From Rhynchopus sp. YZ270_cl-10 (lineage: Eukaryota; Euglenozoa; Diplonemea; Diplonemida; Diplonemidae): a DNA stretch of 64,000 nt. The notes under the pieces were generated by a model. That model was not told the DNA's origin. It searched no databases and was given only the letters and a program-made list of their open reading frames with translations. The position numbers and the translations under genes are program-made. Of the stretch, positions 42,701-53,869 are shown piece by piece (the stretch's first letter is position 1; the number at the start of each line of letters is the position of its first letter). Where the stretch lies: assembly GCA_964035575.1 (NCBI GenBank), contig OZ037841.1, forward strand, positions 868,001 through 932,000, in the 5' to 3' direction.

Positions 42701-45131
42701 CTGGTTGCAATCAAACACATTACTTCCATCCTCCTCCCTCCACAGGCTCGAGGACACCCTTGAAACCATCGTCTCGCCCGAAGGCATTGATGTCGTGGGC
42801 ACAGTGTGCGTTGCGAAGACACTTGTCGCATGCTACCCGGACCCTTGCCCGATTGGACAGGACCTGCACCTTGTTGTGACCACCTGCGACAGCACAGGCC
42901 AACCGGTACGTGGCGTGCACAAGGAGGAGTTCAAGGTCTCGCAGGTCACCTTCCCACCGTCGGGTGGGTGCCAGAACGGGCAGGACTTCTTGATTGAGGA
43001 CGTGCTCAACCGGGACCGTGCGAGCAGCTGCTTCCACGCGTCGTACCAGACACCAGCGGAGGGTCGCAGCGGGTACAAGGTGGTGTTCCGTGGACACACC
43101 TTCCTCACCACATCGCACGTCCCCATCCCGTCGCCTGCATCCGTCGACGCCGCCGAGCAGGAAGAGCGCAAGCCACGTTTCACTGTCTCATGTGTCCCGA
43201 ACATCGTCGCAGTCGGTGAGACCATGGACGTCACCATCGTGGTGCGTGAGCCAGGCACGCTCCTCCCTGCACGCGAATGCATCATCCCGGTTGACCAGTT
43301 CAAGGTCACCGCCTACACCACAGCGCAGGGGCTCAAGCTTGTCAACGCACTCCAACAGATCAAGGGCACCCCCGTCTATCACACACGCGTTGCTGTGGAG
43401 GGAGTGACAGCGCAGGGGACTCCACGCGACTACATTGGTCTTGAGGTGATGCTGAAGGGAGGCACCGACGCTTCGCGTGGATCCTCGAAGTTGATTGCAG
43501 ACTCTCGCAATGACAAGGAGTGGGACCCCAACGCCACGACGGTCTTCTGCTCCCCCGACCCCGCTGTCGAAGGCGAGGAGGTCCGCGTCTACGTCACTGC
43601 CCGCAACAGCTACTGGGTGCCCCTTCCTACCGGCGCCGTCAACCCGGCACCGCTCCCTCAGTTCACTGCCAAGGGCAGCACCACGCTGGTCGAACAGCCG
43701 GAGCTTGCGGACGGACCTTCCCAGGTATTCGTTGGGCGTTTCATCCCTGCAGAGGCTGGACGCTCTGGTGTTTCGGTGACCATGGGAGGAGTGGAGATCG
43801 GAAGTGGCACCGTTCACGTCAGCCGCCCCGAAGCTGTGGACCCTTCCCGCACTGAGCTGAAGGTCTACCCGAGTGTTGTGCCTGCCGGGGAAACCATCCA
43901 CATTTCTTTGACAACCTGCGACGCAGATGGGCGGGCCACCCCCGGACCGGAGCCGACCGCCTTCCGTCTCACACCTCTGGGCACTGCGGGCACCCTGCTC
44001 CCCCTCCGCCGTGTCGATGGAAGCGAAAGCCTCTACGTGACAACCCTGCGCACCTCGAAGGAAAGCACGCACACCACCGCAGGAGTCACCGTCGACTTCG
44101 AAGGCAAAACGCTTGCAAAGAAGATCCGCGTTTCCGCAGAGCCTTTGGACATCCCCTCTGAGGTCACCCCTGCTGCGGATGAGGCACCTACCGTGCCGAA
44201 GTTCTGTGTGCGGTTCACTCAGGACCCGGTTGCGCCTGGAGACATCATCCCGATTATGATCTGCGTCAACAACGACGACCCCAACCAGGACCGTCGTCGT
44301 CGCGACATGAAGCTCCCAGAACTCCGCGCCATGGTGAACTGCGAGGTTGTGGAAATGGTGAAGCCGGTCCCTGGAGCGCGGTGCGTCTGGCGTGCCCTGG
44401 TGAAGATGGGCAGCCACTTCGGAAGCAGCAGTGCAGATGTCTTCGTCGACAACCGCACCTACTCCACCTCCACCACAGTCCTTGGCGACGGCGTCGAGGC
44501 CCTGGGCACCCAGATCAGCCGCCTCAAGACCCTGGAGGTCGGCCTGCGCGACGTCCTCCGTGAGGTGGAGGAGCGGAAACGCGATCTGGATGACCGTTCC
44601 CGTGCTCTCGATGAGCGTGATGCGGACATCAGAACCCGCGAGGAGGAGCTTGAGGAGCGTACCGCTGTGCGCCAGGTCGATGAGGTGCCACAGCACATTC
44701 TCTTCGGTCTGCACCTCTCTGATGGAATCCAATACGGCTACCAATGGGATGCGGTTGACGGAGCGAAGGTCGTTGAAGTGCTTGATGACGGCCCGATCGC
44801 TGCCCTGGAACAGAAGATTCAGCCCGGTGACGTGCTGAAGGAGGTGAAGTACACTGATGTGCACGGCTACATCCATACCTGCGCGGTGAGGCAGATGGAT
44901 GACTTCCGCCGTGTCGCTCGCATGCTGTCCAAGCCAGGACCGGCTCCCGATGTCACCCTCACCTTCTACCAGCCGCAGGAGGACGCCTTCCTTGCCGTGC
45001 GTGTCTGCCCCCAGTCCTCCCCTACCCCTCCAGGGCGGTCGGTCGGAACGGTGCGTCACCCGTGCCGTACGATGGATACATCCCTGTGCGCGATCTCCCC
45101 AGGACGCAGCAGCATTCGCAGCAGAAACTAA
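39737..45131 (+). CDS. Six-exon IQ / coiled-coil / Ig(filamin)-like repeat / PDZ protein
   Basis: Exons 39737-39916, 40193-40246, 40623-41255, 41736-41945, 42291-42385, 42746-45131; 1185 residues. Donors GTGTGT, GTATGC, GTATGC, GTGTGT, GTATGT; acceptors CAACAG, CTCACAG, ACCACAG, ACCCAG, TCCACAG. All junctions keep frame (four phase 0, one phase 2). Residues 5-25 (AAAALKIQAIMRGRMSRRES) are an IQ motif. About 80-390 is coiled coil. About 405-960 has five Ig/filamin-like repeats, each starting with a P-x(2-3)-V/A-x(1-2)-G-E/D pattern (PNIVAVGETMDV, PDPAVEGEEVRV, PSVVPAGETIHI, DPVAPGDIIPI). About 975-1037 is a second coiled coil. About 1040-1150 is PDZ-like (AKVVEVLDDGPIA...IQPGDVLKEV). Likely a cytoskeletal or flagellar scaffold. 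The exons are GC-richer than the introns. Confidence 0.88.
40317..40370 (+). repeat. Module A copy in intron 2 of the IQ/Ig-like gene
   Basis: GGTGACTAAGCACGAGAGGC, TTAGGATCATCTTACAAACC. Nearly identical to the intergenic copy at 15299, 25 kb away. Confidence 0.85.
41273..41320 (+). repeat. Module A copy in intron 3
   Basis: GGTGACTGAGCACGAGAGGC, starting 17 bp after the GTATGC donor and directly after TTCTTTCTTAG. Confidence 0.8.
41405..41480 (+). repeat. Modules F and B in intron 3
   Basis: F: CCGGGTTCGATAACCCG. B: GCGCCTACGTCCCAGAGGCG, TTTGCACTATCAACTTCAC. The same F-B order occurs at 48236 in intergenic DNA. Confidence 0.75.
41646..41735 (+). repeat. Module D copy abutting the exon 4 acceptor
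   Basis: AAAGGCTTCTGCCTACACTG, AGTACAGATTAC, GTAGGTGTAAAGTGATTGTC, GATACAACACAAC, then CACCATATACCACAG and exon 4 at 41736. Confidence 0.85.
42513..42552 (+). repeat. Module C 3' end in intron 5
   Basis: GTTTTTGTATTTCAAGTCAA matches the last 20 bases of module C (compare 45533-45553). Confidence 0.6.
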
Positions 45132-45432
45132 ACGATTTTTCTTTTTTAAAAGAGCTGGTGTTACCGAAGTCCTAGGGGAATTGTTAGTATTGGTTTCGGG
45201 AACACCATGGGTTGAAAAAAAAAAGGTGGAGATGTGAGAGTTGCAAAAATCCCTGTTGTGTTGTTTGCGACTGTGTTCAGGTGTGTAATGGAAAAAAACA
45301 AAAGCCTGAACTAAACAAAAAAAAAGTTAACGTAACGGAGGGTGGGATTTTTTGAGTTTTTTTTTCTTTCGATACAAAAATAATTAAAAAAGGGGGGGCA
45401 ATAGTAGCCCAATATCGTGTTTTTTTGGATAA
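45132..45432. other. 3' flank, no gene seen
   Basis: Homopolymer-rich DNA after the stop codon of the IQ/Ig-like gene. No gene or clear repeat module. Confidence 0.4.
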
Positions 45433-45553
45433 CAGATGTCAAACCTCGAAATGGAATGTAGGACTGCATGGGTTGAGGGGTCCACCCACGGTGTTCTGGT
45501 CATGTACCAAAAGGTACACTGTCAACGAGAGGGCTTTTGTATTTCAAGTCAAA
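45433..45553 (+). repeat. Module C copy (full length)
   Basis: CAGATGTCAAACCTCGAAAT, GTAGGACTGCATGGGTTG, GTACACTGTCAACGAGAGGG, ending TTTCAAGTCAA. It is followed at 45570 by a degenerate module A (AGCTCAGAGAGGCTAGGGTT). Confidence 0.85.
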
Positions 45554-45599
45554 ATTTGTTTTATATTATGAGACATAGCTCAGAGAGGCTAGGGTTCAT

Positions 45600-46440
45600 A
45601 CTTGCAATTTTTTTTTTTTTTTTTTTTTTTTTTGTTTTGCTTTTTTTTTTTTTTTGCCTTTGAGATTTGTCTCCCCTTTTTACAAACCCGCTTCGCACAT
45701 TTTTTTTTCTCGACAAAGTTTCTTCTTTTGGAGCTTTTTTAAATTTTTTTTTTTCCTTTTCCTTTTTCTTCTTCATTGACACAAAATTTCGGTATGGAGC
45801 AGCGGGCAACCTTTTTTTACTCTTAGAAGCGATACACACAAGAAGTACAGTTCATCTTTTACGGGGGAAAAAAAATCTTTATTTTCCCGTTCTCTTTCTC
45901 TCATGCAAGCTGACTCGCTCCTTACGCGACAAACGCTGAACAGAGAGGAAAAGACGAACAAAAGGGTGTTTCAAAAGATTTTTTTTTAAAACCCTCTCTT
46001 CATCCGAAATTTAACCCCAAAAGAAAAAGGAGAGGGAAGAAAAAAAAAAAAAATAGGTCAAAGAAAGAAATGAGTGTTTGTGTGTTGAGGGTGTAAAAAG
46101 GGGGGACCTTTTTTTTTGTGTTTTCAAGATGCGCTTATCTTTGATTTACTCTTTTTTTCTCTTTTTTCGGACACATTAAAACAATCCATGTATCGAAGAA
46201 ATTGGCTAAGAATTACGTTGAGATATAGCCTTTACCCCCATTAGATGGGTGTTCGGTCCCTCTTTACTGTGTTCGTTTTGAGTGAGTTTATATCAGAGAG
46301 TCGTGTCACCCTTTTAAGTTTTTTTATTTTTGCTTTTTTTTTTTTGTGAAATTTTTCTCTTTATTTTTACGTTCAAAAAAATTTTTCCCTTATTTTCCTT
46401 TCATCCCCTGTTATGTGCCCATTCTTGAAGAAAAAAAACA
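45600..46440. other. Homopolymer-rich spacer
   Basis: Long T runs (45609-45655) and A runs (46039-46053). No gene supported; frames here are poly-Phe or poly-Lys. Confidence 0.5.
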
Positions 46441-46442
46441 TA

Positions 46443-46500
46443 GTGTATAGTGGAGTTCATCCTCGGGTGTCTACACTAATACAAAACCAAGTTTTCAAAA
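46443..46500 (+). repeat. Module E copy
   Basis: GTATAGTGGAGTTCATCCTC, GGGTGTCTACACTAATACAA, AACCAAGTTTTC. Confidence 0.7.
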
Positions 46501-46748
46501 AAAAAACAAAAAAGGTATTTTTCCACTTTTTTTTTCTCGATTCGAATAACACACGGAGTGTCAAATTGCCTTTGCGTCCCCAAAAGTCGTTGCCCCTTTT
46601 GTCAACTTCACTTTTTTTTTTCGGTTCGTTTTCTGAACAAAACAAAAACAATAAAAGAAGGCCATTCATAATAGAAAAAACACAACAACGTTTCCGACCG
46701 TATACCCATTGTTGTTTTCCCCCCTCCCTCAAAGAAAGGATTTGAAAA

Positions 46749-46800
46749 GGTGACTTTAAGCACAGTGAAACTTAAGTTCACCTTACCAAATATCCCCCCT
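46749..46800 (+). repeat. Module A copy (diverged)
   Basis: GGTGACTTTAAGCACAGTGA, AACTTAAGTTCACCTTACCA. Two changed bases lengthen the imperfect CTTAAG palindrome. Confidence 0.65.
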
Positions 46801-47337
46801 CCTTTTTTTATTTGCTTTCCCAAAATACCCACTTCTTGTCTTTTTTTTTTCTCTCTTTTTTTTCGTTTTGTAAATTCAAAAATCTGCAAAAAGGAAAAAG
46901 GAAAAAAAAATAGATATTACAGTACACTAATCCTCCCCAAAAAAAGAGTGAAAATATGTCAATGGTATCTCTGTTGCATTCAACCTATCTCAATACAAAA
47001 AAGAGTGGGCAGCTGGATTGATTGATATTTTTTTCAAAAAAAAAAAAAATTCAAAAAAAAAAACCCCCTGTGAGAAGAGAGGGTTGTAAGGCATGGGGAG
47101 AGAGCTGCCTCTTGTAACCAATATCTCTTTTTTTCTTTCTCTCTCTCTCTCTCTCCAACTCTCCCACCACTTCGCCGTGCGATAATTCTTGTCACCGATG
47201 GGTGCCAACAGGCCTAACGTTTTTTTTTTTTTCCAAAGGAAGAGTTCTTTTGTTTTGATTTTTGATTAAAATTTTATTTTTCGGAGCAAAATATTTTGCG
47301 CAGTAAAAACCCCCCCAAAAAAAAAACAAACAAACAG

Positions 47338-47388
47338 CTATAGTATAGTGGAGCTCATCGTCTACACTAATACAAAACCAAATTTTCA
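47338..47388 (+). repeat. Module E copy
   Basis: CTATAGTATAGTGGAGCTCA, TCGTCTACACTAATACAAAA, CCAAATTTTC. Confidence 0.7.
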
Positions 47389-47816
47389 CAACAAAAAAAA
47401 AAAAGCACACACAAACACAACACATGCCAAGGTAACTCTCGGGTTTTTCTTGGTGTGTTTTAACAATACCCCCTGAAAAAAAAAATGCTCTTTTATTCTT
47501 CCCCCCCACGAAAAAAAAGCTTTTTTTTTTTTACCTTGTTCTGTACACCCTCCATTATCTCCCCTCACCCAGTTTTAAAAAAAACCAAAAAAAAAAAAAA
47601 ACAAAACAAAAAACGCAAAGATACTGTGCAATGGCCTGTCTGAGAGGACATTACCCCTTTGAACAACGTTCTTTTTTTTTTTCCATTATTGTTTTGGTTT
47701 CATTTTTATTTTATTTCTCCCCCCCCATCCCCACGTTTGTCCTGACGTCTTTTCTTTTATACATTCTGAAAAAAAAGATATTCCTCACCCAAATTGCTTT
47801 GATGCATTTTTCCATT

Positions 47817-48022
47817 GACTAAGCACAGAGAGGCTTACGTTCATCTCATTACCTTTCTCTCTCGAGGCAGCTTTTTCCTTTCCAAAACCGGACCCTGCAT
47901 CACACAGACATTACTCTGGCCAATGATCCCCATTCATCTGGCTGATGAGTAGAAGCGGGTAGAGCATATCAGATGCAAACCACGAAATGGATGTAGGACT
48001 GCATGGGTTGGTGGTCCACCCG
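47817..48022 (+). repeat. Module A then module C, with repeated ATGATCCCC block
   Basis: A: GACTAAGCACAGAGAGGCTT (47817). C: CAGATGCAAACCACGAAATG to GGTGGTCCACCC (47970-48021), truncated. The block CAATGATCCCCATTCATCTG at about 47922 recurs at about 48046 (CAATGATCCCCGTTCATCTG). Confidence 0.7.
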
Positions 48023-48109
48023 CAACCAGGCAATCCTATTGCGTCCCCAATGATCCCCGTTCATCTGAATTGATGAGCAAAAGGGAGTGGAGTATATCAC
48101 TTTCATCTA

Positions 48110-48345
48110 GGGCTGGCATCGTACAATGGGCCCGTCAGAGGTGTGCTTGCATGATCACACTATTCCTTCATTTATTACCTGCTTACAACATCCCTCCTGT
48201 TTTTTTTTTTTTCGTGTATGTCATATGAAGTGCTCTCTGGGGGTTTGATAACCCGTAGAGAATTATGTGCCTGCTATCACGCTTGATGAACGATAATGCG
48301 TTTTTTTTTTTTTTTTTGCATATTTCAACTTCTCTTTTACAAAAA
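48110..48345 (+). repeat. Modules G, F and B
   Basis: G: GTCAGAGGTGTGCTTGCATG (about 48138), shared with intron 3 of the five-exon gene (29958-29985). F: GGGGGTTTGATAACCC (48238). B: TTGATGAACGATAATGCG, a T run, then TATTTCAACTTCTCTTTT (48282-48338). Confidence 0.65.
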
Positions 48346-50242
48346 TAACTATTTATTGGCGTGAAATTATATTCTAGTAATTTCACGCTACCTGCACTGA
48401 AGGCACAAGTGCGTTTACTTTCCCGAGCGAATTTGGAATATAATTCACGCCCATATATTATTTTATTCAGCGTTTGAGGTCACCGTGCGCTGGTCAGAGG
48501 TCTGACCAGGTAATACCTGGTCAGATTTATGACCAGGTACACCTGGTCAGATCTGACCAGGTACACCTGGTCATGACCAGGTGTACCTGGTCAGATGACC
48601 AGGTACCTGGTCACATTTACCCAGGTAAGTACCCAGGCGCCCAGGTGACCAGGTACCCAGGTACCCAGGTCCAGGTCCAGGAACAGGTACCCAGGAACAA
48701 GAAAAAAGTCGTGAAAGAGCAACCACAGCTCCACATGACAAACACAAAAGTGTCCAGTCACGTGGGGCATTCATGCACTGAGGAGATAATGATCCAACAA
48801 TTTACAAGAAAGATTACTTAACCTACTGCTGGAAATTGCCAGGTCGTAGTAACACACAAAGTGTGCCTCCGTTCGGGAAGACCGGATATTCTAGAGACCA
48901 AAAAGGCCTCAAGAATATCTTCCGGTAGTCAAGGTAGAACCGAGTGAACGGCCCAAGACCCCCGTGGAGAAGTTAAATGTTGTAATGCTATCAGGTAGAA
49001 ACTGCGAACACTGTCTTACCCTCCTCAATGCATGGTGGTTGATGTCTTCCACAACAAATTTCCTGTACCCAGGTACCAGGTTCCCAGACCCACGCAGTAC
49101 CACGTCGCAGTACTACGCAAAATTTACCACCAGACCCTGTCTTCGTGCACCTGAAGTACAACGCCGCAGACAGGCCAAACATGCGTTGGACTCAGAGGAA
49201 TGCCCGCTGTGCAGGTATCAATGAGAACCAACTCCCAGCAACAAGGGGCGCCTTTTGGCGGGCGTTGTTGAGGGTGTTTGGGGTGCAAAGTTTTCCACAA
49301 TTTTGATGCGCGGGTACAGAAGTGTTGTCTTGTTCTTTCATCTCTAGGAAATGTAAATGTCAATCGCGTTTAACTACCACTAGGGCTTGTTCAGTGAACC
49401 CACAAGGGGTCGAAGGGGGTTGGTTATCCCATATCTATCAAAGGTTGTGTCGACCAGGCTAAACCACTATGTTACGCTGTACGTTGTTAAATCCGAAGAA
49501 ATAACACTTTAGGGCAGGCTCACTTTTGCCTGTGTTTATTGCTCGCGCGCGCGGAAAATTTTGAGAATTCCAAAAAAAAAAACATGGGAAAAAAAAAAAA
49601 CATTGTAGTAATAAAAGGTGTGAGGGAGAGAGTAGTGGGGCTTGAGGTGATTTTGTGCACCAAGTTCCTACAAAAATATTGTGAAATGTTTCAAAAAATG
49701 ATCGATGGGATTTATTTTTGTGAGGTTCCGGGAAACCCGCAAACAAATGGATTTTCCGAGTAGCAGCCAAATCGTCCACAAAATCGTCCAAAATAGTTAC
49801 ACCTCGTCCCGAGTTTTTGTCCGAGAATGCGATTACTAATTAGTTACTCCACTAAATAAATCGAGCAAAAATATGGTGAACTCAGCGGAGCCCGGTTTTA
49901 AAAGTGCCAAAAACGACCTTTTCGTTTTGACGCGTTGTGAGTTCCTCAAATGCAATTTTCAAGGGTAAAAAATTCGGGTTTTCTAAGCACATGCAGTGCT
50001 AAGTTAAAAAAAATCGCGAAAAAAAAATACAAAAATTTTGTGTTGGAAGCTCGGAACCCAGAAACGTCCAATGGTGAAGTTTTTTTCTGGTTTCGTTGCA
50101 CCCTGTATTTTTACTTAAAAATCAAGACAAAGTGATTTTTACCTGGATTTTTGCCTGTATTTTACTAGGGATTTTCCCTTAGTAAAATACAGGGGAATTA
50201 TCTAACACTCGGGACACTGGGGTTGAGCCTCTGGACACTGAC

Positions 50243-50845
50243 ATGTGGGATGGGGTTAAGCCTCTGGAGGACGCTGCGTTGTGGAGCTTTGGTCACCGGC
50301 GCAGTTCCGAAGTTACGGATTTGTTCGCCATGCAATTTGCCACTACGACAGCGTGTGGACTTTGCACGTACAATGGAGTAAAGTTTGGGACGTTTTACGA
50401 TTTTCAATTGCCTTTGTCAAAGCCAACTTTGATTGGAAACTTGGATGTTTATTTTGCATCCATTATGTGTGATTTCACGTGTTCTCAATGTAAACAAACA
50501 TCTTCCACAACTACACGTTGCACGAAGATCATGAGATTGCCGACAAATCTAATGATTCACCTTGGACGACATGAGGGTTATTACACTAAAAACAATATGG
50601 TGGTAGACGTGCCTTTCATGTTGGATATGAACCCATATAAACATGAGTGTTGCAATGGTAGTACAAATTATGAGCTGTACGGTGCTGTTATGCACAGGGG
50701 ACTGCTCAATAGCGGTCACTATTGGTCTGTTGTGAAGGCAGGCACACGGTGGTACATGTGCAATGACACAGATGTGTATCCCATCAGCCAAAAAGACTGC
50801 AATTTTACAAACGCGTATCTTCTTTTTTATCGGGCGTGTGGCTGA
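50243..50845 (+). CDS. Ubiquitin-specific protease-like protein (C-terminal half of catalytic domain)
   Basis: 200 residues. It matches the second half of the C19 ubiquitin hydrolase fold: a zinc-like pair (FTCSQCKQTSS), then KIMRLPTNLMIHLGRHEGYY, a YELYGAVMHRG strand pair, the catalytic histidine box SGHYWSVVKAGTRWYMCNDT, and the terminal AYLLFYRACG. In this family the His of GHY acts with a Cys and an Asp/Asn. The N-terminal Cys box (GLxNxGNTCY) is not present in or before the frame, so it cannot be an active protease alone. Upstream, the block GAGCCTCTGGA recurs as AAGCCTCTGGA (50226 and 50258). It is probably a host gene fragment captured by element III. It is open throughout, which suggests recent capture or selection. 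Confidence 0.75.
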   Translation: MWDGVKPLEDAALWSFGHRRSSEVTDLFAMQFATTTACGLCTYNGVKFGTFYDFQLPLSKPTLIGNLDVYFASIMCDFTCSQCKQTSSTTTRCTKIMRLPTNLMIHLGRHEGYYTKNNMVVDVPFMLDMNPYKHECCNGSTNYELYGAVMHRGLLNSGHYWSVVKAGTRWYMCNDTDVYPISQKDCNFTNAYLLFYRACG

Positions 50846-51534
50846 GTGTATTTTTAACTTTTTTTTTTGATATCAGTGAAATCATTGATTTTTTGTGCAC
50901 GCCGTCCCTTGTTTAAATCCTGTTCGTCAAGCAGCTGATGCTGCTCGACATTGTTTGTATAATCGTGTCTGAGTACGTGTGTTCAGTGTATCTTTAACTT
51001 TTTGTGTTGATGTTTTGACTCGAGCCTGAAGTAGCTAGAAACAAAAGACCCTCCCGCCCACCCACATGCGTTACTCGCTTATTTTTTGGTCCCAAAATCA
51101 TGGTTTTGGGGTCTCACATGTGTGTATGACCAAATTTTAGGTGGTCGAAAGTGGAGTCTGACCGCCTGTCCAAGTTATAGAAATGTCCTGTGAGGCCATT
51201 GCCGCAGGAATTTTGCATTTTTGACAATCAGAAATCATGTACCGACCATATTTTCCGCACAAACCCTGAAAATGGCCAAAGTGATATATAAATTGATACA
51301 CGCATTTTAATTGCGATTTAATTAATTGCAAAAAACCGTGAGTGTGCACGATGGCCCATGGACCACCACGTCCTAGTTACCACCTATGACTAGTCATATG
51401 ACAAGGTGTATGACCAGTTACATGACAAGACTAACTAACGACAAGACCCCTGTATGTAATGAGTGGCGTTAGGCCTTGTTATTTGACAGGGGTCTTGTCA
51501 TTATTCTACAGTAGATTGTGTCGTCCAAGACAAA

Positions 51535-52216
51535 CTGTACTGTACTGTACTGTACTGTACTGTACTGTACTGTACTGTACTGTACTGTACTGTACTGTAC
51601 TGTACTGTACTGTACTGTACTGTACTGTACTGTACTGTACTGTACTGTACTGTACTGTACTGTACTGTACTGTACTGTACTGTACTGTACTGTACTGTAC
51701 TGTACTGTACTGTACTGTACTGTACTGTACTGTACTGTACTGTACTGTACTGTACTGTACTGTACTGTACTGTACTGTACTGTACTGTACTGTACTGTAC
51801 TGTACTGTACTGTACTGTACTGTACTGTACTGTACTGTACTGTACTGTACTGTACTGTACTGTACTGTACTGTACTGTACTGTACTGTACTGTACTGTAC
51901 TGTACTGTACTGTACTGTACTGTACTGTACTGTACTGTACTGTACTGTACTGTACTGTACTGTACTGTACTGTACTGTACTGTACTGTACTGTACTGTAC
52001 TGTACTGTACTGTACTGTACTGTACTGTACTGTACTGTACTGTACTGTACTGTACTGTACTGTACTGTACTGTACTGTACTGTACTGTACTGTACTGTAC
52101 TGTACTGTACTGTACTGTACTGTACTGTACTGTACTGTACTGTACTGTACTGTACTGTACTGTACTGTACTGTACTGTACTGTACTGTACTGTACTGTAC
52201 TGTACTGTACTGTACT
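51535..52216 (+). repeat. (TGTAC)n satellite, ~136 copies
   Basis: An unbroken 5-bp tandem repeat of about 680 bp with no visible variant. Read in any frame it lacks stop codons, so long false frames span it on both strands. Confidence 0.98.
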
Positions 52217-52226
52217 CCCAATCCCC

Positions 52227-52838
52227 TGTGTATACTGTGTATACTGTGTATACTGTGTATACTGTGTATACTGTGTATACTGTGTATACTGTGTATACTG
52301 TGTATACTGTGTATACTGTGTATACTGTGTATACTGTGTATACTGTGTATACTGTGTATACTGTGTATACTGTGTATACTGTGTATACTGTGTATACTGT
52401 GTATACTGTGTATACTGTGTATACTGTGTATACTGTGTATACTGTGTATACTGTGTATACTGTGTATACTGTGTATACTGTGTATACTGTGTATACTGTG
52501 TATACTGTGTATACTGTGTATACTGTGTATACTGTGTATACTGTGTATACTGTGTATACTGTGTATACTGTGTATACTGTGTATACTGTGTATACTGTGT
52601 ATACTGTGTATACTGTGTATACTGTGTATACTGTGTATACTGTGTATACTGTGTATACTGTGTATACTGTGTATACTGTGTATACTGTGTATACTGTGTA
52701 TACTGTGTATACTGTGTATACTGTGTATACTGTGTATACTGTGTATACTGTGTATACTGTGTATACTGTGTATACTGTGTATACTGTGTATACTGTGTAT
52801 ACTGTGTATACTGTGTATACTGTGTATACTGTGTACTG
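52227..52838 (+). repeat. (TGTGTATAC)n satellite, ~68 copies
   Basis: A uniform 9-bp unit for about 610 bp, separated from the 5-bp satellite by CCCAATCCCC. Each 9-mer contains GTATAC, and the 5-mer tract contains GTAC; both are short palindromes. Confidence 0.98.
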
Positions 52839-53869
52839 TGCAGAAATTGACCAAAAACGAGAACTTGTCCATTTCGGCAAATTGACCCCACCACTGGCCG
52901 GACGAATTCCGGAAATGCAAATGCCGGCGTTTAAAAGTTTCACCAATCATGCACACCGTGCAACGTGTGTGTGTGTGTGTGTGTTTTTTCTTATTTTTTT
53001 TTTCCATGTTTTTTTTCCATGTTTTTTTCTTGCGCGCGCGCGCGGAAAATTTTTGGGCCCTCCGAGCACTAAACACAGACAAAAGTGAGCCTGCCCTTAG
53101 CAGCCGCAGGAAGTTTGTTAAAAAGAGTGCCTCACGCTACACAAACCACCACCCGCGATTGACTTAGATGTTATAACAAAGAGAATTCAGAACAAAACAA
53201 CACCCTGCCCCATACACACTAAATTGTCATGCTTCAAGAGCATGCCTGGGCCAAAATTACTGTTGACAAAAAAGGCAACAAGACCACCCACAAGGAGTGT
53301 GAAATGTGCACTGGTTTTCTGGGGGAACGCAATATTTTCTTGTGTCTAGTCCTCCGCAAGCAGAGGACAGACTTTCCGGAAGGTTTCCAAAGTCGAATTT
53401 CTTGCACTAGCTATGCTCCCTGGGTTAAATGGCAATAGCAGTGACTGACAAAATATTCCCACCCCCCAGGTCTTCGTCCACAAACCCAGAATAGATTGAT
53501 GTGGGTGAAGCCTTTCGGATTTTTGAGTTGTTGATAGAATGTCGAAGAGCGGCGAAACTTCTCATCGCAATCACGGATGCAGTTCAGATTTCACGATCCT
53601 GTGATGAGTGTAAATGTGGGGTGTGATTAAGTTATGGTGTATAAACGCAGTACTGTAAAATCGTTTAATTTGTCACCTACAATTCTTCCGTCCCTAATAC
53701 AGAAAGTATCACTCAAGGCTGTACTTTAAAAAGTAGACACAAAAAATCGCCCAACGTAATGTGAGGGGGTGACAAAATTCATTTATGACTGATATTTCAA
53801 CTCGGTTAATTAGGGTGTGACAAATTAAACGATTTTCCAGTATTAAAGATGAGGTTAATGAAGAAAGTG

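Larger units (their letters stand above)
49509..53099. mobile_element. Element III: 3.6-kb TIR element carrying a USP-like ORF and two satellites
   Basis: Left end TTAGGGCAGGCTCACTTTTG then CCTGTGTTTATTGCTC (49509-49544). The right end is its inverse, GAGCACTAAACACAGACAAA then AGTGAGCCTGCCCTTA (53064-53099), with about three mismatches. CGCGCGCGGAAAATTTT lies just inside both ends. Element V shows the uninterrupted form of the host sequence around this point, which supports a nested insertion. No target duplication or transposase recognised. Confidence 0.7.

Noticed and set aside
43188-45059. 623-residue frame on the - strand opposite the IQ/Ig-like gene
   Set aside because: A shadow of a GC-rich exon. 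The + strand joins five other exons in phase and shows IQ, Ig-like and PDZ features.
48346-48400. GCGTGAAATTATATTC...AATTTCACGC palindrome as the outer end of element I
   Set aside because: Related pieces lie outside the left end but inside the right end (57160-57215) and again at 53886, so they are a dispersed repeat and not a matched pair of ends.
51459-53088. Five very long open frames (286-537 residues) on both strands
   Set aside because: They are translations of the TGTAC and TGTGTATAC satellites, which lack stop codons in all frames.
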